The translations under genes were made by a program, and so were the position numbers. A stretch of DNA of 48,722 bases from Lingula anatina (lineage: Eukaryota; Brachiopoda; Lingulata; Lingulida; Lingulidae): NCBI RefSeq assembly GCF_001039355.2, contig NW_019773570.1, positions 652,139-700,860 on the forward strand. The letters run 5' to 3'. Every line of letters starts with the position of its first letter. Within the stretch, counting starts at the first letter, position 1. Shown one piece after another: positions 33,863 through 46,000 of this stretch. The notes beneath the pieces were generated by a model. It worked only from the letters and a program-made list of their open reading frames with translations. It had not been told where the DNA came from and did no database searches.

Positions 33863-35854
33863 GATGTGAGGCTTGAGCACTAGACCTGTAGCTGTATTTT
33901 TCAAGAATGATACGTTTGTTAGGTGTAGGTTGTATCATTGTTCTTGGAAAGGCTTTATCAGCCAAATACCAACGTGCTCATTGCTAGTTCAAGCAATTTC
34001 CTATGAAAAGAAGTCAGCATTTCTGCAAATCCAAAGTGGGTCTCACATCCCACAAGTTAGCCTGCTTGTGCAAGGCCTCTAGCTTAATCCAGTAATCTTT
34101 GGTAGCGAAAGACGGCCTGATGATGATAATTTGATATTACGGTAAAATATGTACATGTAGTGGCTATCTGAAATATTTATGATTTTTTTATGACAGAAAA
34201 TTCTCTGAGGGGGGGGGGGGGGGGGGGGGGGGGTAAATGAAGTACAGGAGGGGGTAAGCTAAAAGTCACACATGGTGGCGAATCACGGTTTTTCATCTTT
34301 TGCATTTTAATGATTTAAATCATCAATGTCACCAATAAGTAAAAGGCACTTGAAAAAATGAAGTACATTTCTATTACTTTTTCATAGTAGCTCATGACTA
34401 ACAAGTATCATTTTAACATTGGGTCAATCAGCTGGTAGTCTAACCTTTTGATATGTATGCGCACTATATTTCACTATGTCAACAATTCAAATTTGCCACA
34501 ATGCTTAGAAGAATTTCAACACCGAATTTTGAATTTTGATTTTTTAGGTATTACAACGAATATTTTTTTTCAGTATTCTGAAGCATAAATATTTTATGGA
34601 TAATGAAAATTTATAAGTACACATGTTAGAATTTGTTTTCTGTAGGCTTAACAATATACATGTATCTGTTAACAGATTCTGCTTCTGTCTGGCACCCGTC
34701 TGCCATTGATGCACTATAGAGTAAACTTTTACAAAGATCAGGTTATCAAGTCACGGCAGAATACCTTCACAAAGCAAAATGACTGGATTGCAGATCGTAA
34801 AGATAAACTAGCCGAGAAAGAAACATTGCTGGTAGCTTTTCATGTATATATTCTATACAATAACAAGGTGTTTGGGGAATATTTACCAGATAAAATATTT
34901 AATTCATTGGACTACTAATAATTTTATCTTGGGTCAAATAAAAAGTCTTGGCCAGGAAGTTGAGACCAATTTTCAATTTTTTAGATATTGTGTGAAACAG
35001 GGCCTAGATTTTTTACTTATCGATGGGCTATGCTTATCTTGAGGTTTTTTGGATGGATAACAGACTTGAAAGTTACTGCATGTGCTGTCCTTTTGCAGAC
35101 ATGATAGCTTATGTCAGTTTTGAATACCGGATTAAGTTAAACAGTATTATTTTAGTTCAAGTGAAATGACTAAGAATTAAATGTTTTTCAGAAAATTATG
35201 AATGGTATCTTATAACACATTTTAATGATATGGGCAGGGCTATTGGGACCATTACAGTGCACAGATAAAAGTGCCCATGGTTTGGTATTTATTCCTGTTA
35301 AAGTGTGAGAGTGCACAATGTTTTCTACTGCTTTTTAAATGCTTTTTTTCTAAGAATACGAAAAAGTTTGCTTTTTGTTTCTTACGGCGTTATGCCCTGT
35401 TTTTTATTTTTACCGTGTTATGTTTTTTGTGTTATGTATTGTTTCATGTAATAATGGAAATTAGGCAGTGATGCCTGTACCTGTTGCTGTACAAAATGTT
35501 ACAAACAAAATATCAAATTCCCTGAACCTTCCTGAAGCATGTGAGACTTGATGAAATGGAAAGTGACAATTACACGAGTCTGCTAGCCAGTACTGAAATT
35601 ATTTAGTGCACTTTTTGATTAAAAAATAGTTCTTTGTTTTTGAATTGATTACTCGGAATTTTAACTGTGAATGTGGCAGCCATAATGTCAGTCCAACTTA
35701 CGGGAGAAACTGGCACTTATCTTGAAGGAGGGGATGATACTTAAAGTTACGTGGTACAATTTCTTTAAAATACATGGGGGTTGGGGTTGATGAGTCCTTA
35801 ACTGTAGTTAAAGCTTAAAATTTTTACTTGTTAATACTGAATTTGTTCATAACC
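33863..35854. other. Intergenic stretch without recognisable gene
   Basis: Contains a G homopolymer at about 34210-34233 and only short, domain-free open frames (for example 34706-34918 and 35271-35471). Confidence 0.45.
34210..34233. repeat. Poly-G tract
   Basis: About 24 uninterrupted G bases. Such runs can form G-quadruplexes and are often of uncertain length in assemblies. Confidence 0.85.
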
Positions 35855-36660
35855 TGGGGCCCGTTTCCCGAAGCTGTCGTTTGTTAGAATAGTAGGCCTA
35901 TAGTTATTTTGTTTCCAACATTCCTGTTAAGATAATCAGAATCATCGTTGCATCTCTGTAATTTAACATTTAATTAATTGGATTTCATGGTCAGTGTTGT
36001 TGTGAAATCAAGATAGGCTACAAGTTCATACAGAAGCGTTACATTTAATTTTAAAAAGTGCACAGCGTGATCACCTCAGCATAAATAAAAATTTAAAAAT
36101 GTGAAAAACCACCTAAGTCTCCAAACTAACAGTGCTAAAATAAGAAAGTGTCCAAACAGCCAGCTATAAACATTTCAGTTACTAATTAGACTAACTTTGA
36201 CTTTACCACTTCAGTCAATGATAATGGTGACTTGACAGAAAATTCAGACAACCACTGACATAGAGCTAATTTTCAAATGCTGGCAATACTAGGCATCAAA
36301 GATAACATATATAGATGCATTTAGAAACAGAATAAATAACATCTACTGTATGTTAGTTGAATGGTAAAAAAATTAATTCTAAAAAATCAGTTATTTTCAT
36401 AAACAAAATGACGAATGAATGATTTTTTCAAAAAGCATATTGTGCAACAGTGAACCTCCTAATAGTTTTGAATTTCTTTTCATTAAAAACACGATATGGG
36501 ATTAGGCCTAAACATTTAATCATTATCTGCACAAAAAAATGCCGAATGTAGGCCCCTACCTGGGGCCGGTTTCACAAAGCAGTAGTTAGTTAGAACAACT
36601 AACTACTGAACTACCTCGCTAACGAGCAAACTTAGCGATTTTCGAGGGGTGTTTCACGAT
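35855..36660. repeat. Two MITE-like terminal sequences in direct orientation
   Basis: tggggcccgtttcccgaagc (35855-35874) and tggggccggtttcacaaagc (36561-36580) resemble the common GGGGCCxGTTTCxCxAAGC ends of invertebrate MITEs. After the second comes a perfect hairpin, gtagttagtt-agaac-aactaactac (about 36582-36606). Matching opposite ends were not found, so these are probably truncated elements. Confidence 0.5.
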
Positions 36661-36861
36661 GCAGTAGTTAACTTATCGCTAGGTTCAGTCGTAAAGTTCG
36701 GTCGCTAGTTCTCTCGTTACTCACCGTAGTCTCGAAACCATCTGCCGGAAGTGGAACTCTTGCGTAAATGTGTCACGAAAGCACTAACTCTCCAATTTTT
36801 GGTTTCTGGAAATGCATAAGAACGTCTGCTTTGAGGTCGTCGTCACGCTCGGCTGTCACCT

Positions 36862-37063
36862 TGATTGGATAGTAAACGATTGTCGTAAAATCGCTAAATG
36901 ATATTAAAACCGGGTGCATAAACTTGAAAACCACCTAGGACAACCTTGGACTGCCACATTAATCCAATACATTGCAAAAATAAACTATAACAAGTGGTTA
37001 AAGCCTTCAAACCGAATGTCGTAAAGTCCCCATATACCTCCATAGAGACAATAAAATAGAATG
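36862..37063 (+). repeat. Second copy of the core of the 32836-33358 element
   Basis: Shares gattggatagtaaacgattg, accgggtgcataaa, gactgccacattaat and caaaccgaatgtcgtaaag with 32973-33160 in the same orientation. It lacks the CAGGCC arms and is followed by a different inverted repeat (37100-37521), so the core occurs in more than one terminal context. Confidence 0.8.
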
Positions 37064-37099
37064 AGCTTCTGAAACAAACCTGATCCAGTTCCAACAGAA

Positions 37100-37521
37100 T
37101 AATCGAAATAAAATACTGCCGGGCATCGGAGCGGCCTAAAACTTGGCACGCTTACCGCTAAAACTGCAGGCTACATCATCCCGTCGCTCGTTTGTAAATT
37201 CCGTGCATGGCATACGCACAATCAAACCGTAAAGCCAAATATCACCAAATATCACCCCTGATGTTTATCTTGGTCCTCTCAACAATCCAATTCAGGAAAT
37301 GACGTAACCGCAGAGGTCGCATTGTCCAATGGCATGGCTTCTTTTTCGTAATGGTAGGTTAGAGTGGACCAACTTAAACATCAGAGGTGGAATTTTGATT
37401 TACGGTTTGATTGTGCACGGAATTTACAAACGAGCGACGGGATGATGTAGCCTGCAGTATTAGCGGTAAGCGTGCCAAGTTTTAGGCCGCTCCGATGCCC
37501 GGCAGTATTTTATTTCGATTA
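37100..37521. repeat. Long imperfect palindrome, arms about 130 bp, abutting the gap
   Basis: The left arm begins taatcgaaataaaatactgc at 37100. The right arm ends with its reverse complement exactly at 37521, the last base before the N run. Internal landmarks gcggcctaaaacttggcacg, ctgcaggctacatcatcccg and gtttgtaaattccgtgca are mirrored. Inner parts diverge except for ctgatgttta and ttggtcc. It may be a genuine foldback element or an assembly-induced inverted duplication at the gap edge. Confidence 0.8.
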
Positions 37522-38273
37522 NNNNNNNNNNNNNNNNNNNNNNNNNNNNNNNNNNNNNNNNNNNNNNNNNNNNNNNNNNNNNNNNNNNNNNNNNNNNNNN
37601 NNNNNNNNNNNNNNNNNNNNNNNNNNNNNNNNNNNNNNNNNNNNNNNNNNNNNNNNNNNNNNNNNNNNNNNNNNNNNNNNNNNNNNNNNNNNNNNNNNNN
37701 NNNNNNNNNNNNNNNNNNNNNNNNNNNNNNNNNNNNNNNNNNNNNNNNNNNNNNNNNNNNNNNNNNNNNNNNNNNNNNNNNNNNNNNNNNNNNNNNNNNN
37801 NNNNNNNNNNNNNNNNNNNNNNNNNNNNNNNNNNNNNNNNNNNNNNNNNNNNNNNNNNNNNNNNNNNNNNNNNNNNNNNNNNNNNNNNNNNNNNNNNNNN
37901 NNNNNNNNNNNNNNNNNNNNNNNNNNNNNNNNNNNNNNNNNNNNNNNNNNNNNNNNNNNNNNNNNNNNNNNNNNNNNNNNNNNNNNNNNNNNNNNNNNNN
38001 NNNNNNNNNNNNNNNNNNNNNNNNNNNNNNNNNNNNNNNNNNNNNNNNNNNNNNNNNNNNNNNNNNNNNNNNNNNNNNNNNNNNNNNNNNNNNNNNNNNN
38101 NNNNNNNNNNNNNNNNNNNNNNNNNNNNNNNNNNNNNNNNNNNNNNNNNNNNNNNNNNNNNNNNNNNNNNNNNNNNNNNNNNNNNNNNNNNNNNNNNNNN
38201 NNNNNNNNNNNNNNNNNNNNNNNNNNNNNNNNNNNNNNNNNNNNNNNNNNNNNNNNNNNNNNNNNNNNNNNNN
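37522..38273. other. Assembly gap, 752 N
   Basis: Unknown sequence. It may hold the missing last exon or exons of gene B (kinase C-lobe, stop codon). Open frames reported across the N run are meaningless. Confidence 1.
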
Positions 38274-38695
38274 TAAGGCTATTGACAGGGTGGGTATCTG
38301 CGGCAGTCATCAAGTGACCTCAAATAACCTCGGTAGTTTGTAACCATAGCAACGGATTTATGATATAAATCTCTGTCGTTATAAAGATTATATATCCATC
38401 TTTCAATTGTGGTATTGACCGAAGTAATGTATTGATCACTTGATGCACATTTGTGAAGCAAACTTCGATGAAAAATACACCACTCACACAGCTGAAAAGT
38501 GAGACGGGAGCCACGCGAGGCAGTGAAATATGAATATGGCTGTATCTCGACAATAACGCAACGGAAAGCTTTAATATTTTACAGTTAAATTAAGGTCACA
38601 AAGGTGATTAACTGTGGGCAAAATGAGTATATTCTGTGAGAACCCCACCTTGCCGCTTTTTGGCTGATTTGCCTGGTGGTTAGAAAAACTTGCAC

Positions 38696-39530
38696 TTAAC
38701 AATAGAGAGCGAGTTATGTTAAGACCCCTCCTCCTCTTTAACTGATGATTTACACTTTAAATTGACCGCACTCCCATGTAGTGCTGCACGTTGGATTCTC
38801 CTTGCGCCTCTGCCAATGCACCTCATTTAATTTAATTTAAATAATATAATTCTAGTATAAGTAATATATTTGCCATGTATTGTTCTTTATTGAAAATGCT
38901 ATTCGCTGTTTTTTTCCTTATTCCGAATTCATTATCGTTCATGTTTTATAAATACTTGAATCAGTAATTTTATAAATAAATCATTCATTTATATATTAAT
39001 GCAATAATAATTTTTTGAGGTTGTTGCTCACTCTCATGCATGTTAATAAAACAAACAATACTTAGTTCAATTTTTGACTACGGAAAATTCATATTGAATA
39101 AAATACCTGAGAACAAATTTAACTAGCAGTTTGTTTGCAACACTAAAAAAGATAATCAGCTGCTCGTGCCAAACTAGTGAACAAAAGGACAGTTCGCTAC
39201 GGGAGACGGTTTAGTGGCACCTGGTAGCATGGGTTTAAGCCTCTTACAGCTATAATCCTATCGCCACAACAAACAATGGAGACCTTCTGGCTGATGTATC
39301 CTGCTGTTAATTACACTATGTTATAGCGGACTGGACCACAGATACCGGCGTCATGGGGTTCACTCGCCTAAGATATTGTGTGTTATTACGTCTAAACTAT
39401 TGTGTTTTTGTGTTCGAATTTTGAAGGGATTTAGACGGCTCTCCATTGTTTGTCCGCCCCCTTCTATTCACAGGATAGGGATTTAAACATTTCCGACGTT
39501 TTTAAAACGTTGTACAACGGAAACATAATT
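38696..39530 (+). repeat. Dispersed repeat, copy 2 (inverted relative to 2571-3421)
   Basis: Reverse complement of 2571-3421 over about 835 bp with small indels. Landmarks are aactgatgatttacacttt, gaacaaaaggacagttcgct, tcctatcgcc, gtatcctgctgttaatta and tgtacaacggaaac. It is placed in the presumed last intron or 3' region of gene B. Confidence 0.8.
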
Positions 39531-39660
39531 ATTATTATTACTGTACAAAGTACTGAATCAAAACAGAAGTTTTGATAATACCATGAAGAAGTATATGTAG
39601 TATATAAAATGCTATTCATCCATAACAAATAAAGTCTGAGTCACTAAAACTTCCATCTTA

Positions 39661-39974
39661 AGCACCCCGCACACGGTGAGACACACGGAAACAAACAAAA
39701 ATGGCATCCCCCAGCGAAGTCAACAAAAATGTACACAGTTAAAGTTAGTCTGATTGATTAACGTGGTCACCATTTTCCATTACTACCAGAAAAAAATCAA
39801 TATGTAATGTTTCCTTAAACACATGATCCCACAGTTCACAGTGCGTCCGATAGGGGCAGGCCGGGAGGCACCTCTGCTGAGCAAAGAGCGCAGCGTTTGC
39901 GGGGAGCTGAGGAGCGCAAGCATCTGGCGCAGCGCAAGTGGCGCGCGCCAATTGCTCACCGTGTGCGGGTTGCT
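39661..39974. mobile_element. MITE, 314 bp, TTA target duplication (Harbinger-like)
   Basis: The termini agcaccccgcacacggtgag (39661-39680) and its reverse complement with one mismatch (39955-39974) are flanked by TTA at 39658-39660 and 39975-39977. The interior is GC-rich with a gcgcgcgcc run, unlike the surrounding DNA. A TTA duplication is typical of PIF/Harbinger-type MITEs. It sits only 33 bp downstream of the exon 8 splice donor of gene B. The minus-strand frame 39745-39951 within it is not a gene. Confidence 0.8.
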
Positions 39975-40009
39975 TTAGGAATATCTTATCCAGCCAACTT
40001 CAGACTTAC

Positions 40010-43000
40010 CAATATGTTTTCTGGTTTCAAGTCTCGGTGAACGTATCCTTGAGCATGCATGCTTTTTAATCCAGTGCATATTTGCCTACCAAAGTTAGCG
40101 ACGGAACGCGTGAGGCCATGATCTAATGGCTGCTTCAAACCAGGATTTATGGTCTCTCGTTGTCCTTTGGGCCTTGTCGCATCTGCATTCAACATACGAT
40201 CAGCAAGGGTTGTAGGACAGTACTCCATTAGAATGACAAGGCGCCTGTTACCATCTGGCTTTATGATGGCGCTGGTTCCTATGAACTTGATGATGTTTGG
40301 GGTTCTGTTAAGTCTCCTGTATCAACAAAACTAGTCAAACTGATCATGCTAATCTTCGTATTAAATGTAGCAAAATCATTTCCCCCTTCACACATTAAAA
40401 TACACACACCAGCATTTTAATACGTCCACCCTTTCCTAAACGACTTTAAATGACATTTTCGCCATTGATAAAATTAATAAATAATAAAGTAAAACCTTAG
40501 CATCTATCCTAATCTGTACATCTCACCTCAAGCATTCCTCCTCCAGTATAGCCTCTCCCACATTCTCTGCTGTTGCGGACTGCTTCATCACTTTTGCCGC
40601 TGCATTCATGTTGTTTTTTGATAGAAGGGTTACGTAATAAACTTCGCCAAATGTGCCAGAAGTAAAAGCAGGCGATTCCCAATCTATTTCTGTCTCGTTG
40701 ATGTCCTCACGGATTTTTGTCACGTACAGCAACCCAAGACATCCCTCTAAGGCATCATTTCGTTGAAGCTTTTTCTGATACAACTGCAACTCTGATTCTG
40801 CTGTCTGACTCTCACTTAGCAACCTTTTTATGAGCTGTAGGTCATCATCTAGGAGTTTTGGAATAGCACTGAGTAGGTTATTGAGTGTGGCAACTGCAGA
40901 GTTCAAGTACCGCATCACCTCTTTCGACAGGTTTTCTTCTGACATAAAATGTTCGAGCACTTTTCCTGCAATATATTCCATAACCACCGTTTTGTGTTTT
41001 TTATACTCTTTGATTTGTTTCTTCTCGAAGAGATGCTCTTTTAGTGCTACACCAAGGGCAACAGGGATGACAAAAAGAGAAGCTACAAGGCCTATTGGAA
41101 TCCATACTGGAGAAGTGACGCCAATGATGACTTTTTCAGTGGTGGTAAACGTAGCAGTGTCCTCCACGTCTCTTAAGCCTGTGGGGTTTGCATCCTCGAC
41201 TTCCAGCATATCGTTGCTGGTTAACTGACCTTCCAAAAGAGCTACTTGGTTCTCCATGATGTTGAACTCTACGTGGAACTTTCCTATAAGCTCCTTTTGT
41301 GCTTTTGTGAAGAACGCCGTGTTGGTGTTCCATTCCTCAAGCAGCTCGCGGATTCTCCCGAGGATGAGGGTTCTAGCTTGTGTGTAAAGGTCATCCCAGT
41401 GATCAGTAGGCTTTGGACAATCGCCATCTTTCCATTTTAGGACACGCTCGTTATTCTTATTCAGGTAATCTTTGATTAGTCGTGCAGCTTCTTTAGCCTT
41501 TGTGTTTAAACTTCCTAGCAATTTAAAACGATTCTTTTCAAAACTGTTCTTTATTTTTCCAATCTGTAGCATGATTTCAGCAGCTTTTCTGTTGCGCTCT
41601 TCTTCAGATCTTTCAAAGATATTCAAAGCTGACTTAAGATGAAATGCAGATCTTCTCAGAATATGGACCACGAATCTAAATTGAGAATGAAAAATGAAAA
41701 GTAGATTTTCTCTGGTTAAATGGTTGTCTAAATTAAGTAATAAAACAAAATGTTCAGAGTCTAAACATGCTCATCCTTAATAAACCTTTCACTGAATGAT
41801 ATATTTTTGGTAGCCATTATAAAGTAAACAGCTACAAAGAACCGTTTGTTACCTGTATTTATCCTCCTGGTTTGATTTTAGGGTTTTAGGAAAAAGCTTC
41901 CTCAGCCCAACAAGAAACTTGGAGAATTCAGGTGTCGCACAGCCCTGTTTTAGTGCACTATGAGCCTGGCATATACAAAACGGATTATGAAAAGAAAAGA
42001 AAATAGAAAGCTTCCACGGATACCACAAAAACATTTTGCAAGCATTCTGTGAGCATTTCAAAGAAGACGTTTAATAGCACCAGAAAACTTCAATGGCATT
42101 TTAATCAAACATTTCTTAAAAAGGTTTTCAATTAATCGAAAATATTGTCTACTTGTTTTGTCTCAGAAATATTCTATAAAAAACATAAAATTACCAAAAT
42201 TATAATAATATATGGAGGAGGTCCATTTTTGAACTTGCCTTGAATTGCACAGCAATAAACAATCAAAGGCGTCACAAGGTGCAGATCCTGCTGTTAAAAC
42301 TTAAGTTATAGCGCCTCGAGGAAGATAAAAATTGCGCTAAATTTTTTAGATAATTGATCGATTGGAACCATTTTCGAATTAGTCCTGTATTTTACAACAA
42401 CAAAAACAAAAAGTAAAATGACATTTAAGGTGATACAATTTTGTACAAAAATATAGTTATAACGTTCCAAAAAGCCAAGTGCACGGCTTGATGTGCTCTT
42501 GCTAAACATGATGGATATTCCAACAGGATATTGCAGCTGCGGCTACAGTAAGTTCAAACTTAATTCAAATATTAAGTACAATTCAGCCAGTTTTAGCTTA
42601 GTATTATTTCATGTTCTTCTTTTAAGCAAATTGTTTTTGGGATTTGTTTTTTGTTTGTGTTTATTTTGTTGAGCAATTATAGAATTGATAGATTACCGGC
42701 AATTTATAGTGAAAGGATTAAGTTGTGTTCCAAGAATCCTGGATTGGGGAGAAATGTAGTAGAAGTAAAAATGTAAGCAAAGAGGTAGTATTTTGCGTTT
42801 TCAACTCCAACCCAGATGACGGTCATCTATTTTAAATCAACCAGTGTCTACTATTTGTTGATGAATCTCTGGCTGAAATAAGCCCACCTCAAGACAAAAG
42901 CCTACTTCAGCTCAACCAGTGAAATCGGCCCAGCTTTGTCGTTTTACCAATTTACACTACGGTTTAGAGTATCTCAGCACTGCTTGTGTTTAAACCAGTT

Positions 43001-46000
43001 GACCTACTTGCTCAATTTCCTGGTCTACGAAGAATTGTTTTCTGTGAGCACGGCGAGGAGGAGCATTGTCACGTTGGAAAAAAATAATCAAAATAGATTC
43101 TATCATTTCTGGTGCTAGAACATGCATCTTGAGGACTACAACTACACTTTCCTGATAAATACAACTACACTACACTACACTACACTACACTACACTGGTT
43201 GAGTTCTGTAAAGAATGGAATCCAGAAGGTTGGCAGAGCCAACCCCGTGGGCAACAGTTCACGCAGGGTCTTCACCAAATCTATCCAAAACTTGATATGT
43301 GATATGAAGTCTGCTAACACAAAGAAGAAGATATCTCTCTTCACCAGAAAACCAGACATGCTTACAATGATGTACTCGGTGGCAATTAATGAAAGGAGTG
43401 CATTATTAGCGGCAGTTCTTTCTTTCACAAAAAAAAATGATTTTTTGATACTTTTTGGTCCAGACGATGAATCAGAAGACTGCTTTTAACTGATCCTCTG
43501 ATCCATTGGGATTAACTAGCCATAGGGCGTCCGATAAAGTTAATAAGGTTAATTATATAATCTCACCTTTGTTACTGATATAGGAAAAAGCTGGTCTGCA
43601 GTAAAACCGTCACAGATGTTTTGTAGCTTGCGAAGAGTGTCTTTAAAAACATCTGTCTTTTCTTTTTCTGGCACCTGGTCCCACTTGTTGAGAACAAAGA
43701 TGGCCGTCGAAGGATTGAACAGTCGGACACCAGAAGCAAGTCTTTCTGTGCCGCCATTTTTGTCTTCTGTCTCGAAATTACTCCTCACTACATCACTAAG
43801 GAGATCCTGAAGCTACAAAGAAGAGACAGCGCATCGATACTAATCGACTTACTAACTTCACCACTGAAGTCAACTGAAGATTTGCTTTGCTGTCAACTTG
43901 TCCTACCATATAAAAAACGAAATTACTTACCAAGTGCTCTCGCCTAAAAGGGATCACAGTTGTTCGTATGAGATACCTAATTCACAATAAATACACTGTA
44001 AACAATTCAGAGTAAAAGAATAAATTCCATTTAACTACCAAAAAGCAGTTATCACAGTTCTTGAATCTGTGCTTGCCATCAGATCACGTGGATCTTCATA
44101 GATAGCTATACCTCCGTAATAATCTCCAAAGAAATTAATAATAATAATAAAAATAATGATAAGATTCTTATATGGCGCCTTACATTCTATCTCAAGGCGC
44201 CTCACAATAATGGCTAATATACTAAAATCATTAAAATGACTAAAGCACTCATTGGAAACCATTTAAAATTCCACTACTAAAATCAATCTTATTAAAAAAT
44301 TATATATATATATATATATAATTAAAAATGGGGGTCTTTAAAAGAGATTTACAATTGTCAAAGTCTTCTGTTTTTCTAATAATATTTGGTAGGGCATTCC
44401 ACACTTTTGGGGCGTAGATTATAAAAGCACGATCTCCAAAACTTTTGAGGCACCCCTTCTCTAAAACAGAATGTTCTAAAATAAGATCATTATCAGTATA
44501 AAAATGTGTGGACCGCCGTGGTAAGTTAAAACACTTTAAAATCAATCCTCTGCTTCACAGGCAGCCAGTGCAATTCTTTCAGAATGGGAATGATATGGTG
44601 TGTACTATTGCAATTAATTTGACAAACCAGAAATAGGTATAGAGACATAGTAGTTTTAAAGTTATAATAAACGTTTGCTTTATTCTATTTATATGACATT
44701 TTATCTTTATATTTTACAATGTTTTTACAATGTTTTTTCCGATAGGCAGTTTATATACATATTAATGAAGAAACAAAAACAATTCATTTATTTTATGTGT
44801 ATTTGTCATCTAGTAAACGCAAATTTTGACGAGTTAACGCATATTTTTAGCGTACTCCTCCCTCAGTGCACAATATGTATGAGCCTGGTTTGCCCGATAT
44901 TTTTTAACAAAATAAGGCACCATCCAAAGGCATCTCTTATTTTCATCCTTTGAGGTGAACAGTGTATAATATTTCATGTTCTTTTCTACTGTGGTGTACC
45001 TTTTGTGTTTTGCGTCGAAATTCTTATTTTCTCTCTCTCTGTCTTTTTCAAAACTGACAAAACCTTATTCCTAAGAGAAAAATCACTTTACACAAAACGC
45101 GGAATCTCCGTTCTCAGATTAATTTTTCGGTTTACACTCGCTGAAATTGAAAAATAACCTCAAACTCGATGGAAATGTGCTCTTGGAAAGTATGGGCTGA
45201 GATTTAAGACAAATCAAGACAGTTTAGAAATTGAAAATTGCAATATATGTATATAATGCTCTGTAATAACCCTTTGCTATTTTGGTGCTTTGACACTTAA
45301 AAGACAAAACAAAAAAGTTGTTAAATGTAATGACACGGAATTTCGAACACATTAGACATTAAAAACACCATTAAACTAAATTAGCACAAAACTGGCTGAA
45401 TTTTACGACTGATCTGGAGCTGCCCAAAAAGCTCATCTCTTAAAAAGTTATATATAGAGAAAACCTTATTTATCTAAACCGACGTCATCACTTACTTCTT
45501 AACTTACTTTAAGTTAAAACCCCTTTATCCTATAAGAGAGATTAAGTTGCAGCCGTACCTGTACCATTCTACTTAGCTTAATTATTCATCAACGTAAAAT
45601 GTTTTAGGAAAAAGGTCAAAGTTGCATCCCCGTTACCCTTATTCATCCACCTAAAATGTTCAAACAAATAAACTTTGCAATCCATATTACCCTATCTTCT
45701 TGCACTCCTCCGGCCACCATGCTGTTGATGACGTAGATGAAGGAAAATGCCTTGGCCAAGTAACTCTTTGTAAGTTTTGTCATCATTTCACTCTCTCCTA
45801 TACCCGGGCTGTCCATGATGTAGACACCTCCCTGTAAATAAATGTTTTTAGATGCCTTTAATATGAAATAGATTTTACATACGTGAATAAATTATGAACT
45901 TCTTAAGCCCTTGCAACATCATTTAACTGATAGCCTGTTTGTAAGAAATGCATGCTAAATTTTCATTGAAATTTGTCTTGCTTCATTATACTGATTGAGA

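Noticed and set aside
33774-33965. Minus-strand frame containing an ADKAFP motif, weakly like the later part of a Harbinger transposase
   Set aside because: Similarity is limited to a few residues, flanking frames are broken and the LINE target duplication lies inside it; not enough to call.
37472-38343. Open frames of over 260 codons on both strands
   Set aside because: They are created by the N run of the assembly gap.
40830-41228. 132-codon plus-strand open frame
   Set aside because: Shadow of gene B exon 7 on the opposite strand.
43199-43489. 96-codon plus-strand open frame beside the CTACA microsatellite
   Set aside because: No domain, lies in a gene B intron, and no start or splice context supports it.
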